From NCBI RefSeq assembly GCF_001519075.1, contig NZ_KQ954245.1, positions 721,552 through 785,551 of the forward strand: a stretch of DNA of 64,000 nucleotides, read 5' to 3'. Below are positions 19,265-27,583 of this stretch, piece after piece. Numbering within the stretch: position 1 is the stretch's first letter; the number at the start of each line of letters is the position of its first letter. Origin of the DNA: Novosphingobium fuchskuhlense (lineage in GTDB: Bacteria; Pseudomonadota; Alphaproteobacteria; Sphingomonadales; Sphingomonadaceae). The notes below the pieces were generated by a model that was given only the letters and a program-made list of their open reading frames with translations, was not told the origin of the DNA and did not search any database. A program made the position numbers and the translations under genes.

Positions 19265-21721
19265 TTACTTTCCGAAGTGCCACACCGCATTGATGCCCCA
19301 GGTGCGCGGCTTGCCGTAAACGGTCAGGACGTCACCCCAGTAGGCCGAGCCGTCGAAGGCGTAGCTGCGGTATGCGCGCTCGAACACATTGTTGACGAAC
19401 ACAGCCAGATCGACGTTCGAGTTCGCTGGAGTGAGGCCAATGCGGACATTCTCGACATGGTACGGCTTCTCCCGCTCGACCGGCGCGCACATCACCGAGT
19501 AGCAGAACTTGCCGGTATAGAGCGCATCCGCCTGAAGCGAGGCACGGCCGATCCCGGTGTCGAACTCGTAGCGCACCAACGCATTGCCGGAGAAGCCTGG
19601 CGCCTGCGGAAGGTTGCTGGTCTTCACCGTCACGCCATCAGGCAGCAGCACGTTCTTGACTTCGCTGTCCTGCAACGCGCCCGAAAGCTGCAGCGTCAGG
19701 CCAGGGATCGGGCGGCTCGTGATATCGGCCTCGATGCCCTTGATCTTGGCCGGAAGATTGCGGACCACCTGGGCTGCAAACACCTGCACGAAGGCCTGGT
19801 AGTTCTTGTAATCATAGTAGAACGCGGCAAGATTGAACTGCGTGTTCCCCGGCAGCTTGGCCTTCACACCAAATTCGTAGGCGTTGAGCGTTTCTGGCCG
19901 ATAAGGGATATTGTTGATCGTATCGATGAGCTGCGCCGGGAATGGGGTGCCGGTCGAGAACGTGAACCCGCCCGATTTCGAACCGCGGTTATAGCTCAGA
20001 TAGACAAGCGTATCCGCGTTCGGCTTGTAATCGATTTCCGCACGCGCGGTCACGCCGCTGAAGCTCGGCTGTGCAGCATCAGGCGTGACGGTTACGCCGG
20101 AGGGCAAGCCGCTCTTGTAGCTCCAGCTTGTCGGCGTGGTGGCCGTACCGGGGCTGACATCGTTGTAGGAAATGTCATCCGGCCCGAAATGCAGCGATAG
20201 CGCATAGGGACCGACCGGCGATTCCGCAGTGTAGTCGCCGCGCTTCTTGTCGTGCCAATAGCGGATACCGCCGATCAGCTTGAACTGATCATTGATCTTG
20301 AATTCGTCCTGCGCGAAGAACGCGAAGCTCTCGGTGCGCTGCGTGAAGCGCACGCGCGGATCATAGCCGTCGAAGGGCGTGGCGTATTTCGCGCGGAACT
20401 TGCCGTCGATAATCATGCCGAACGCGCCGACGGTGAGGTAGTTCTGCCCGAACGTCGCCGCTCCGCGCAGTTCCTGCGTGTACTGGTTGGTCTGCGCACG
20501 CTGATAGAACACCGTGCCGGACTCATAGCACGTCACGCTCTGCGCCGGTGCAGGGCACGGCCCCGGGGCGCGAGGAGGCAGAAACTCCACATAAGGCAGT
20601 TCGGGCTGGCCGTCGCCGCTCTCGATGTAGAACTTCTTGAGGTAGGTGTAGTCGGTGACCGAGGTCACGTCGAAAACGCCGAGCTTGGCATCGAGCCGCA
20701 ATGAGGCGCCGAATACCTTGCGATCGACATAGGCGTCACCCGTGCCCGCCGTCCGCCATGGATTGCCACCCTGAGAGGGGGTGATCGAGGGATTCTTGTA
20801 GCCGCTGCCGGTGGTGCCAACGGTGCCCCAGTAGGCGCAGGCCTCGTTCTCGCCAAGAAACTCGCCCTGGAACTGCGCATTGGGGCAAGCCGGGGCCAAC
20901 GTGTAGACGCCGGCCTGACGTTCCTTGTCCGCCTGGGTGTAACGAAGGGTCAGCTTGGCCTTGAAGTCGCTGCTCGGCTCCCACTTCAGGATGGCGCGCA
21001 TGGCCCAGTGGTTGTCTGCGCCGCGATCCGGCTGACCCGGCGTGATATTCTTGAGCCAGCCGTCATCACGCGAGTATTGGCCCGAAATGCGCGCCGTCAG
21101 CGTGTTCGAAAGCGGGCCGGACAGCGCGCCTTCAAGAATGGTCTGATTGAACCGGCCGTAGATCGCAGAAAGGTAGCCGTCGAGCTTGTCGGTCGGCTGG
21201 GCCGAGATGAACTGCACAGCGCCGCCTGTCGCATTGCGGCCGAAGAGCGTGCCTTGAGGCCCCCGTAGCGCTTCCACCCGCGCGAGGTCGAACACCGGGA
21301 AGCTCGCCGTGGTGATCGACGATGTGTAACTGTCATCCTGATAGACCGCGACCGGCGGTTCCTGCTGGTCGCCATAGTCGTTCTGCGAGACGCCGCGGAT
21401 ATTGTAGACCACCTGGCTCGAGCCATAGGCGTTGAACTTCAGGTTCGGGATCGCGCGCACCACGTCGGTTGCGTTGGTGATGTTGAGCGCCTTGATGTCC
21501 TTGGCGCCAAGAACGCTCACCGCGATGCCAACATCGTTGGCCTTCTGCTCACGGCGCTGGGCAGTGACGACGATCTCGCCGGTCTCAGGGCTGGCCGTGG
21601 TGGCTGTAGCCTGGGCGTCCTGTGCCGAAGCGGGTGTCGCCAGAATACCCAGCGTGATGCCCGCAAGGGCTGTGCCCGCCAGCATTGCGCGGCGGATGGT
21701 GCTCGTGTCCGTCATGATCAT
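19265..21721 (-). CDS. TonB-dependent outer-membrane receptor
   Basis: This 818-residue outer-membrane receptor would import a substrate with energy from TonB/ExbBD. It has a signal peptide (residues 1 to about 30, ending TPASAQ), then the plug domain with GEIVVTAQRREQ (TonB-box region) and VVYNIRGVSQND, VEALRGPQGTLFGRNATGG. A beta-barrel fills the rest. The start at 21721 has GGGGAGA 7 nt upstream. It is the first gene upstream of betB on the same strand, so the substrate may be linked to choline or betaine chemistry, for example a large choline-containing compound. That is inference; small betaines normally pass through porins. Confidence 0.9.
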   Translation of the reverse strand: MIMTDTSTIRRAMLAGTALAGITLGILATPASAQDAQATATTASPETGEIVVTAQRREQKANDVGIAVSVLGAKDIKALNITNATDVVRAIPNLKFNAYGSSQVVYNIRGVSQNDYGDQQEPPVAVYQDDSYTSSITTASFPVFDLARVEALRGPQGTLFGRNATGGAVQFISAQPTDKLDGYLSAIYGRFNQTILEGALSGPLSNTLTARISGQYSRDDGWLKNITPGQPDRGADNHWAMRAILKWEPSSDFKAKLTLRYTQADKERQAGVYTLAPACPNAQFQGEFLGENEACAYWGTVGTTGSGYKNPSITPSQGGNPWRTAGTGDAYVDRKVFGASLRLDAKLGVFDVTSVTDYTYLKKFYIESGDGQPELPYVEFLPPRAPGPCPAPAQSVTCYESGTVFYQRAQTNQYTQELRGAATFGQNYLTVGAFGMIIDGKFRAKYATPFDGYDPRVRFTQRTESFAFFAQDEFKINDQFKLIGGIRYWHDKKRGDYTAESPVGPYALSLHFGPDDISYNDVSPGTATTPTSWSYKSGLPSGVTVTPDAAQPSFSGVTARAEIDYKPNADTLVYLSYNRGSKSGGFTFSTGTPFPAQLIDTINNIPYRPETLNAYEFGVKAKLPGNTQFNLAAFYYDYKNYQAFVQVFAAQVVRNLPAKIKGIEADITSRPIPGLTLQLSGALQDSEVKNVLLPDGVTVKTSNLPQAPGFSGNALVRYEFDTGIGRASLQADALYTGKFCYSVMCAPVEREKPYHVENVRIGLTPANSNVDLAVFVNNVFERAYRSYAFDGSAYWGDVLTVYGKPRTWGINAVWHFGK

Positions 21722-21898
21722 GTTCTTTCTCCCCGGAGGATCGCGTCCCTCCCGCTTCTCCAGATGCACAATGAAGTGCCTCAAGCCTCCGGCACGCGCA
21801 AGCATGCCCGGCGTCCGGAAAACCGTTCGTTCCCAGCCGATGCCAAACTGCAACAAGTATTTCAGAGGCTTAGCGCAAAAACCTGCACATCAAGGGAG

Positions 21899-21923
21899 AT
21901 TATAATTTCCATTAGATGTTGGA
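21899..21923 (-). promoter_or_regulatory. putative promoter -10 and operator of the TonB receptor gene
   Basis: On the minus strand a perfect TATAAT (21904 to 21899) lies about 180 bp before the receptor start. Directly upstream of it, where a -35 box would be, is the 18-bp palindrome TTCCATTAGATGTTGGAA (21906-21923, 5-bp arms). No good -35 hexamer is seen, so an activator or regulated promoter is plausible. Confidence 0.35.
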
Positions 21924-21944
21924 ATATAAAGGATTCGCCCCCGC

Positions 21945-24287
21945 TTACCCCTCCAGAAACAGCTCCGCCGCCGCGTCGATGATCGCATCGGCATCGAGCC
22001 GGTAGGTCCGATAAAGGTCCGGCAAATCTCCGGTCTGGCCGAAGCGGTCGACCCCGAGCGGGCTCACCCGCATGCCCTTGACGGCGCCCAACCATGACAG
22101 TGCGGATGGCGAACCGTCGATCACTGTCACCAGCCCCGCCCCCGGCGCCAGCGCACCCAGCAGCGTCTCGACGTGGCTCGGTTCAGGGCGCTTGCCAGTC
22201 CAGCGCGCGGCGCGGCGGGCCGACCAGCCGCGATGGAGCAGATCGGGCGACGTCACGTTGAGCAGCCCCAGCCCCGGCAAGTCTTCGCTGAGCGTTTCCC
22301 ACGCAGCGATCGCCTCGGGCGCGATAGCACCAGTGAACGCGATCGCCGCCTCCGCGCCCGGTGCGGGACGCTTGAGCCAGTAGGCGCCCTTCAGCGCATC
22401 GGCCTCCCAGCGCTCATCCTCACGCGTCACTTGCGCGATCGAACGCGTGCTGAGCCGCAGGTAGACCGAAGCGCCATCGGGCTTCTGCATATGCTCGAAG
22501 GCATGGCGCATCATGAGCGCCACTTCATCGGCAAAGGCCGGCTCGAAGTAGTCTAGATTCGGCTGACCCATCCCGATCAGCGGCGTGTTGATCGATTGGT
22601 GCGCCCCGCCTTCCGCGCCGAGCGTCAGGCCGGAAGGCGTCCCCACCAGGAGGAACCGCGCGTCCTGATAGCAGCCATAGTTCAGAGCATCGAGGCCGCG
22701 CGCGATAAAGGGATCATAGACCGTCCCCACTGGCAACAACCGCGTGCCGAAATGCGGCGCGGAAAGGCCAAATGCTGCCAGAACCAGAAAGAAGTTGGTC
22801 TCGGCAATGCCCAGCTCGACATGCTGCCCGGCCGTGTTCCCCTGCCACTTCTGTGCCGAGGGGATGCGCGCGGCCTGGAACACATCCGTGAGCTCGCTCC
22901 GGCGGAACAGGCCCCGCCGGTTGACGAAGCCGCCGAGGTTGGTGGTCTGCGTCACGTCGGGCGCGGTCGTCACGATGCGGTCGCCGAGCGGATCGCCGGG
23001 GCGCGCCAGATCCATCAGGATGCGCCCAAAGGCCGATTGCGTGGATTGCTCCTCGCCTTCCGGCACCGGTAGCCGCGCGGGCACCGGGATGGCTGGCGGG
23101 CTATGCTCGGCAGGTTTCACTGCCAGCGCGCTGCGTTCGACAAAGGCCTTGAGCTCTGCCGCCAGATTGTCGCCCAGCCCGCCCCAGGGCTCCCATTCCG
23201 CGCCTTCGGCAATGCCGAGCTGCGCGCGCAGACCTTCGATCTGCGCGGTGTTCATCATGCCCGAATGGTTGTCCTTGTGCCCGGCCAATGGCAAGCCATA
23301 ACCCTTGACCGTATAGGCGATGAACAGCGTCGGCTTGTCGTCATTCGCCTGCGCGAAGGCTTCGATCAAAGTCTCGGCACAGTGCCCGCCCAGGTTGGTC
23401 ATCAGCTGCGCCAGCGCGCCATCGTCGAAGCTCTCGATCAGCGCCCGGGTCTTGGGCTGGTCACCCAGATCCTTCATCAGCCGCTCGCGCCATGCCGCCC
23501 CGCCCTGATAGGTGAGCGCCGCGAATTCGGCGTTCGGGCAATTGTCGATCCAGTCTTCCAGCGCCGCGCCGCCGGGCCGCGCAAACACCGCCTTCTGCAA
23601 CTTGCCGCTCTTCAAGGTGATCACCCGCCAGCCGCAGGTCTCGAAGATATCGTCGAAGCGGCGGAACATGCGGTCCGCCGTGGTCGCATCGAGCGACTGG
23701 CGGTTATAGTCGACCACCCACCAGCAATTGCGGATATCGTGCTTGTAGGCCTCGATCAGGCACTCGTAGATATTGCCCTCGTCAAGCTCTGCGTCGCCCA
23801 TCAGTGCGATCATCCGCCCCGCCTCGGCCTCGCTCATGTGCCCTTGCGCGATGCAGTAGTCCTGCACCAGGCTGGCAAAGGCGGTGATCGCCACACCGAG
23901 GCCGACCGAGCCCGTCGAGAAATCGACCGGGATATGGTCCTTGGTCCGCGAGGGATAGCTCTGCATCCCGCCAAGCCCCCGGAAGCGCTGCAACTGCTCT
24001 AGCGACTGGTTGCCCAGCAGATAGTGGATCGCATGGAGTAGCGGCCCGGCGTGCGGCTTCACCGCCACCTTGTCCTGCGGGCGCAGCGCATGGAAATAGA
24101 GCGCGGCCATGATCGTGCTCATCGAGGCGCAGCTGGCCTGATGGCCGCCAACCTTCATCCCGTCGCGCTTGGTACGGATGTTGTTGGCATTATGCACTGT
24201 CCACGCCGAAAGCCAGCGCAGCCGGGCATCGAGTGTCTCGAGCGCGGGGATCAGGTCGAGCTTGGGATTGGCGAGGACGGCGGTCAT
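21945..24287 (-). CDS. homodimeric 2-oxoacid dehydrogenase E1/transketolase-type enzyme
   Basis: A 780-residue thiamine-diphosphate enzyme of the transketolase/AceE type. The TPP-Mg motif GDAELDEGN is at residues 164-172, and KVGGHQASCASMSTIMAALYF and HAGPLLHAIHYLLGN resemble AceE and its relatives. The C-terminal half has the transketolase pyrimidine-binding domain (LGIAETNFFLVLAAFGLSA). It may decarboxylate a 2-oxoacid such as pyruvate or 2-oxobutyrate, or act as a transketolase; E. coli AceE is longer (887 residues). I chose ATG 24287 (MTAVLANP) over an upstream ATG at 24383. It is divergent from an Lrp-type regulator, as mdeB is from mdeR in Pseudomonas methionine catabolism, but no methionine gamma-lyase is nearby. 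Confidence 0.75.
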   Translation of the reverse strand: MTAVLANPKLDLIPALETLDARLRWLSAWTVHNANNIRTKRDGMKVGGHQASCASMSTIMAALYFHALRPQDKVAVKPHAGPLLHAIHYLLGNQSLEQLQRFRGLGGMQSYPSRTKDHIPVDFSTGSVGLGVAITAFASLVQDYCIAQGHMSEAEAGRMIALMGDAELDEGNIYECLIEAYKHDIRNCWWVVDYNRQSLDATTADRMFRRFDDIFETCGWRVITLKSGKLQKAVFARPGGAALEDWIDNCPNAEFAALTYQGGAAWRERLMKDLGDQPKTRALIESFDDGALAQLMTNLGGHCAETLIEAFAQANDDKPTLFIAYTVKGYGLPLAGHKDNHSGMMNTAQIEGLRAQLGIAEGAEWEPWGGLGDNLAAELKAFVERSALAVKPAEHSPPAIPVPARLPVPEGEEQSTQSAFGRILMDLARPGDPLGDRIVTTAPDVTQTTNLGGFVNRRGLFRRSELTDVFQAARIPSAQKWQGNTAGQHVELGIAETNFFLVLAAFGLSAPHFGTRLLPVGTVYDPFIARGLDALNYGCYQDARFLLVGTPSGLTLGAEGGAHQSINTPLIGMGQPNLDYFEPAFADEVALMMRHAFEHMQKPDGASVYLRLSTRSIAQVTREDERWEADALKGAYWLKRPAPGAEAAIAFTGAIAPEAIAAWETLSEDLPGLGLLNVTSPDLLHRGWSARRAARWTGKRPEPSHVETLLGALAPGAGLVTVIDGSPSALSWLGAVKGMRVSPLGVDRFGQTGDLPDLYRTYRLDADAIIDAAAELFLEG

Positions 24288-24374
24288 GGCGTGCTTTCGA
24301 ATCCGGTTCAGGCTTTGAATGGGCAAACATAACGCGCCTCGAAAATCAGCGTCTTGCGAAGTTTGCCCCGTATA

Positions 24375-24399
24375 GCCATACATTTGGCATAATCTGCCA
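24375..24399. promoter_or_regulatory. Lrp-type binding-site candidate in the divergent promoter
   Basis: The 137-bp divergent gap contains TGGCATAATCTGCCA (24385-24399), a 15-bp palindrome with 5-bp arms, preceded by GCCA at 24375-24378 that pairs with the same TGGC. Lrp/AsnC proteins usually regulate the adjacent divergent gene and themselves. The site lies 25 bp before the regulator start. Confidence 0.4.
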
Positions 24400-24424
24400 C
24401 TTCAAACGCTATGAGTAAAAGATA

Positions 24425-24898
24425 ATGCCGAATACCGATCTCGACGCGATTGACCGCAAGATCCTGCGCCGCCTCCAGCAGAACGGCCGCCTCACCAACC
24501 AGCAGCTCTGCGAGGATGTCGGCCTCAGCCCCAGCCCCTGCCTGCGCCGGGTGCGTGCGCTGGAGGAGCGCGGGGTTATCTCCGGTTACGTCGCCCTTGT
24601 CGAACCGGAAACGGTCGGCCTTCCCGTCAACGCCTTCGTGCGCATCCGGCTCGACCAGCAGGACGACCACCACCTTGCGACCTTCGAAAACGCGGTCGCC
24701 GAATTTCCCGAAGTGATGGACTGCTATCTGATGACCGGCGAGGCGGACTATCAACTGCGCGTCCTCGTCCCCTCGCTCGCGGCCTTCGAGGATTTCCTGC
24801 GCAAACGCCTCACGCGCATTGCCGGGGTGGCGCAGGTCACCACCAGCTTTGCACTGCGCCCGATCGTGAACCGCACGGCTCTCCCGGTTCAGGACTGA
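24425..24898 (+). CDS. Lrp/AsnC-family transcriptional regulator
   Basis: This 157-residue regulator has the Lrp architecture: an N-terminal winged helix-turn-helix (residues about 6-60, with LDAIDRKILRRLQQNGRLTN and SPSPCLRRVRALEERGVI), then the RAM/ACT-like ligand-binding domain (VMDCYLMTGEADYQLRV, LTRIAGVAQVTTSFALR). Such proteins sense amino acids or small metabolites and act as octamers. The gene is divergent from the E1/transketolase-type gene and likely controls it. The acyl-CoA operon starts 245 bp downstream on the same strand, so it could also be a target. Confidence 0.92.
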   Translation: MPNTDLDAIDRKILRRLQQNGRLTNQQLCEDVGLSPSPCLRRVRALEERGVISGYVALVEPETVGLPVNAFVRIRLDQQDDHHLATFENAVAEFPEVMDCYLMTGEADYQLRVLVPSLAAFEDFLRKRLTRIAGVAQVTTSFALRPIVNRTALPVQD

Positions 24899-25143
24899 GG
24901 GCAGCTATCCTTCCTCGCACCTCAACCCAAACCGCTCATGCGGAGATTGTCAGAGCATCATACCTGACCGCCGGCCCAGCACCCTCGACAAGCGCGGTTT
25001 AAACTAAGTGCCGAAGACCTGAAGTCGAGACACCCCGCCCCCCCAAAAGCGCCAGCCGTCCACCAACCCTATTGGCTTAACCGCTCAATTAAGACTACAT
25101 CGGAACGCGAACCACAAGCACAGTCCTGAAAGCCTTCGCCCCA
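24899..25143. other. 245-bp gap before the acyl-CoA operon
   Basis: No gene, clear terminator or strong ribosome site was seen. A short CCGCTCATGCGG inverted repeat is near the start. The following CoA-transferase start (25144) lacks a recognisable Shine-Dalgarno sequence, so a leaderless or weakly initiated message is possible. Confidence 0.3.
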
Positions 25144-26352
25144 ATGTACAACCTGCTCTCCGGCATCACGGTGATGGAAGTATCGTCCTTCGTCGCCTCG
25201 CCGACCATCGGGCTCTATCTCGCCCAATTCGGGGCAGAGGTGATCCGCGTCGACCAGATCGGTGGCGGACAGGATTTCAAGCGCTGGCCGCTCACCCCTG
25301 AAGGCCATTCGCTGTCGTGGGAAAACCTCAACCGCGCCAAGAAAAGCGTCGCGCTCGATCTGACGAAACCCGAAGGCCGTGCGGTGCTGACAGAGCTGAT
25401 CCAGAAAGTCGGCACGCTTGTTACCAATCTGCCCGTCGGCGGCTTCCTGGCACATGAGAAGCTGGCGGCCGACCGCCCGGACCTCATCACTGTGCGCGTC
25501 ATGGGCTGGCCCGATGGTGCCATCGCGCTCGATTACACAGCCAACGCCGTGGTCGGCTATCCCGCGCTTACTGGTACGCTCGCCGACCCGTCTCCGGTGA
25601 ACCACGTGCTTCCCGCCTGGGACTTGCTGACCGGAGCCTACGGCGCCTTTGCCCTCGTCTCTGCGCTGCGCCGCCGCGATGAAACGGGCCTTGGCGGCGA
25701 GGTCCGCCTCCCCCTCACCGATATCGCGATGGGCTCGGCCGCCAATCTCGGCCGCGTCGCCGAAGTCCTCCAGAACGGCGAGGACCGTGAGCGCCTCGGC
25801 AATGGCGTCTACGGCACCATCGGACGCGACTTCGTGACCGCCGATAGCGTCCGCGTGATGATCGTCGCGATCAACGAACGCCAGTGGCAAGGCCTCGTCC
25901 GCGCGCTCGAACTGCAACCCGGCCTCGCCGCGCTGGAGGCCCGCCTCGGCGTGTCGTTCACCGGCGATGACAGCGTGCGCTACACCCACCGCGATGCGAT
26001 CTACGCACTGATCGAAGCGGCTACCTCCCCGCTCTCCCACGCCGCGCTGGCCGAAAAGCTCGATGCCAACGGCGTGACCCACGGCCCCTACAAGACCATG
26101 CCCGAAGCCGTGCAGTACCCGCGTCTGGTCGGCGAAAATCCGATGTTCACCGAGACGGCGGACAACCCCAGCGGCTTTGCCTACCCCGCCGCCGGTGCCT
26201 TTGCCACCTTCCCCGGCCTTGAACGCCGCACGCCAGCCCCGGCCCCGGTGCTGGGCGCGGATACGCGCGACGTTCTTGCCCGCCACCTTTCGCTTGATCC
26301 CAAGGCCATAGACCAGCTCCTCGAAGCTGGCATTGCAGGAACCCCCGCATGA
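25144..26352 (+). CDS. class III CoA-transferase (CaiB/BaiF family)
   Basis: This 402-residue family III CoA-transferase would move CoA from a donor thioester to a carboxylic acid, activating the substrate of the operon. The N-terminus LLSGITVMEVSSFVASPTIG and the following LAQFGAEVIRVDQIGGGQDFKRWP are typical of CaiB/BaiF proteins, as are SLSWENLNRAKKSVALDLTKPEGR and the C-terminal LAEKLDANGVTHGPYKTMPE. The expected catalytic Asp lies in the middle of the chain but I did not place it with certainty. It overlaps the thiolase by 4 bp and leads an operon with acyl-CoA dehydrogenase and dehydratase. The acid substrate is unknown. Confidence 0.9.
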   Translation: MYNLLSGITVMEVSSFVASPTIGLYLAQFGAEVIRVDQIGGGQDFKRWPLTPEGHSLSWENLNRAKKSVALDLTKPEGRAVLTELIQKVGTLVTNLPVGGFLAHEKLAADRPDLITVRVMGWPDGAIALDYTANAVVGYPALTGTLADPSPVNHVLPAWDLLTGAYGAFALVSALRRRDETGLGGEVRLPLTDIAMGSAANLGRVAEVLQNGEDRERLGNGVYGTIGRDFVTADSVRVMIVAINERQWQGLVRALELQPGLAALEARLGVSFTGDDSVRYTHRDAIYALIEAATSPLSHAALAEKLDANGVTHGPYKTMPEAVQYPRLVGENPMFTETADNPSGFAYPAAGAFATFPGLERRTPAPAPVLGADTRDVLARHLSLDPKAIDQLLEAGIAGTPA

Positions 26353-27581
26353 CCAAGCTCACCCGTGCTGCCATCGTCGCCCCCATCCGCACCGCTGTCG
26401 GCAAGTTCGGCGGCAGCCTCGCCGATCTCAACGCCGGGCAGCTTGGCGCAGTGATCCTGAAAGCGCTTATGGAGCGCACGAAGATCGACCCCGCACGCGT
26501 TGATGACGTCGTCTTCTCGCAGGGCTACGGCAATGCCGAGGCCCCCGCCATCGGCCACTGGTCGTGGCTCGCTGCGGGGCTCCCGCTTGAAGTCCCCGGC
26601 TACCAGCTTGATCGCCGTTGCGGCTCGGGCCTGCAAGCTGTCATCAACGCCGCGATGATGGTGCAGACCGGCCAGTCCGATGTCGTCGTCGCGGGCGGCG
26701 TCGAGTCCATGTCCAACGTCGAGTACTACACCACCGAAGGCCGCCGCGGTACCCGCGCGGGCGGCCTCATGCTGCATGATCGGCTCACCCGGGGCCGCCT
26801 CATGTCGCAGCCGATCGAGCGCTTCGGCGTCATTTCCGGCATGATCGAGACCGCCGAGAACCTCGCGCGAGACTATCATATCAGCCGCGAAGCCTGCGAC
26901 GCCTATGCTGTGCGCAGCCACCAGCGCGCCGCTGCAGCATGGAAAAACGGCCTGTTCGATGATGAGCTGGTCCCCGTCGAAATCCCCCAGAAAAAGGGCG
27001 ATCCGAAAATCTTCGCACACGATGAAGGCTACCGCGCCGATGCCACGATGGAGAGCCTCGGCGCGTTGAAGGCGCTCGAAGCCAAGGCCATACCGGGCGC
27101 GGTCGTCACCGCGGGTAATGCCAGCCAGCAGAACGACGCTGCCGCCGCCTGCCTCGTCGTGGCCGAACACAAGCTGGAGGAACTCGGCCTCGAACCGATC
27201 GCCTGGTTTCATTCGTGGGCCGCCGCCGGCTGCGATCCCGCGCGCATGGGCATCGGCCCCGTCCCCGCCGTGGAGCGCCTCTTCGCCCGCACCGGCCTAG
27301 GCTGGAATGATATCGACCTCGTCGAACTCAACGAGGCCTTCGCCCCGCAGGTGCTCGCCGTGCTCAAGGGCTGGGGCTGGAGCGACGACGACAGCCGCCA
27401 CGACATGCTCAATGTCAACGGCTCGGGCATCTCGCTCGGCCATCCCATCGGCGCGACCGGCGGGCGCATTCTGGCCAACCTCACCCGCGAACTGGTGCGC
27501 CGTGATGGCCGCTTCGGCCTCGAGACCATGTGCATCGGCGGCGGCCAGGGCATCGCGGCCGTGTTCGAGCGCGCGGCGTAG
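26349..27581 (+). CDS. thiolase (acetyl-CoA acyltransferase family)
   Basis: A 410-residue thiolase that either cleaves a 3-oxoacyl-CoA with CoA or condenses two acyl-CoAs. The acylated cysteine is C91 (DRRCGSGLQAVINA). The His and Cys of the second active-site half are H365 (SLGHPIGATGGR) and C395 (CIGGGQGIAAVF), and NEAFAPQVLAVL is present. All catalytic residues are intact. Position between a CoA-transferase and an acyl-CoA dehydrogenase suggests the degradative direction. A 4-bp overlap upstream and 2-bp gap downstream show tight coupling. Confidence 0.94.
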   Translation: MTKLTRAAIVAPIRTAVGKFGGSLADLNAGQLGAVILKALMERTKIDPARVDDVVFSQGYGNAEAPAIGHWSWLAAGLPLEVPGYQLDRRCGSGLQAVINAAMMVQTGQSDVVVAGGVESMSNVEYYTTEGRRGTRAGGLMLHDRLTRGRLMSQPIERFGVISGMIETAENLARDYHISREACDAYAVRSHQRAAAAWKNGLFDDELVPVEIPQKKGDPKIFAHDEGYRADATMESLGALKALEAKAIPGAVVTAGNASQQNDAAAACLVVAEHKLEELGLEPIAWFHSWAAAGCDPARMGIGPVPAVERLFARTGLGWNDIDLVELNEAFAPQVLAVLKGWGWSDDDSRHDMLNVNGSGISLGHPIGATGGRILANLTRELVRRDGRFGLETMCIGGGQGIAAVFERAA

Positions 27582-27583
27582 CC

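Noticed and set aside
24868..24890. GAACCG..CGGTTC hairpin at the end of the Lrp gene as terminator
   Set aside because: It lies inside the coding sequence and has no T-tract.
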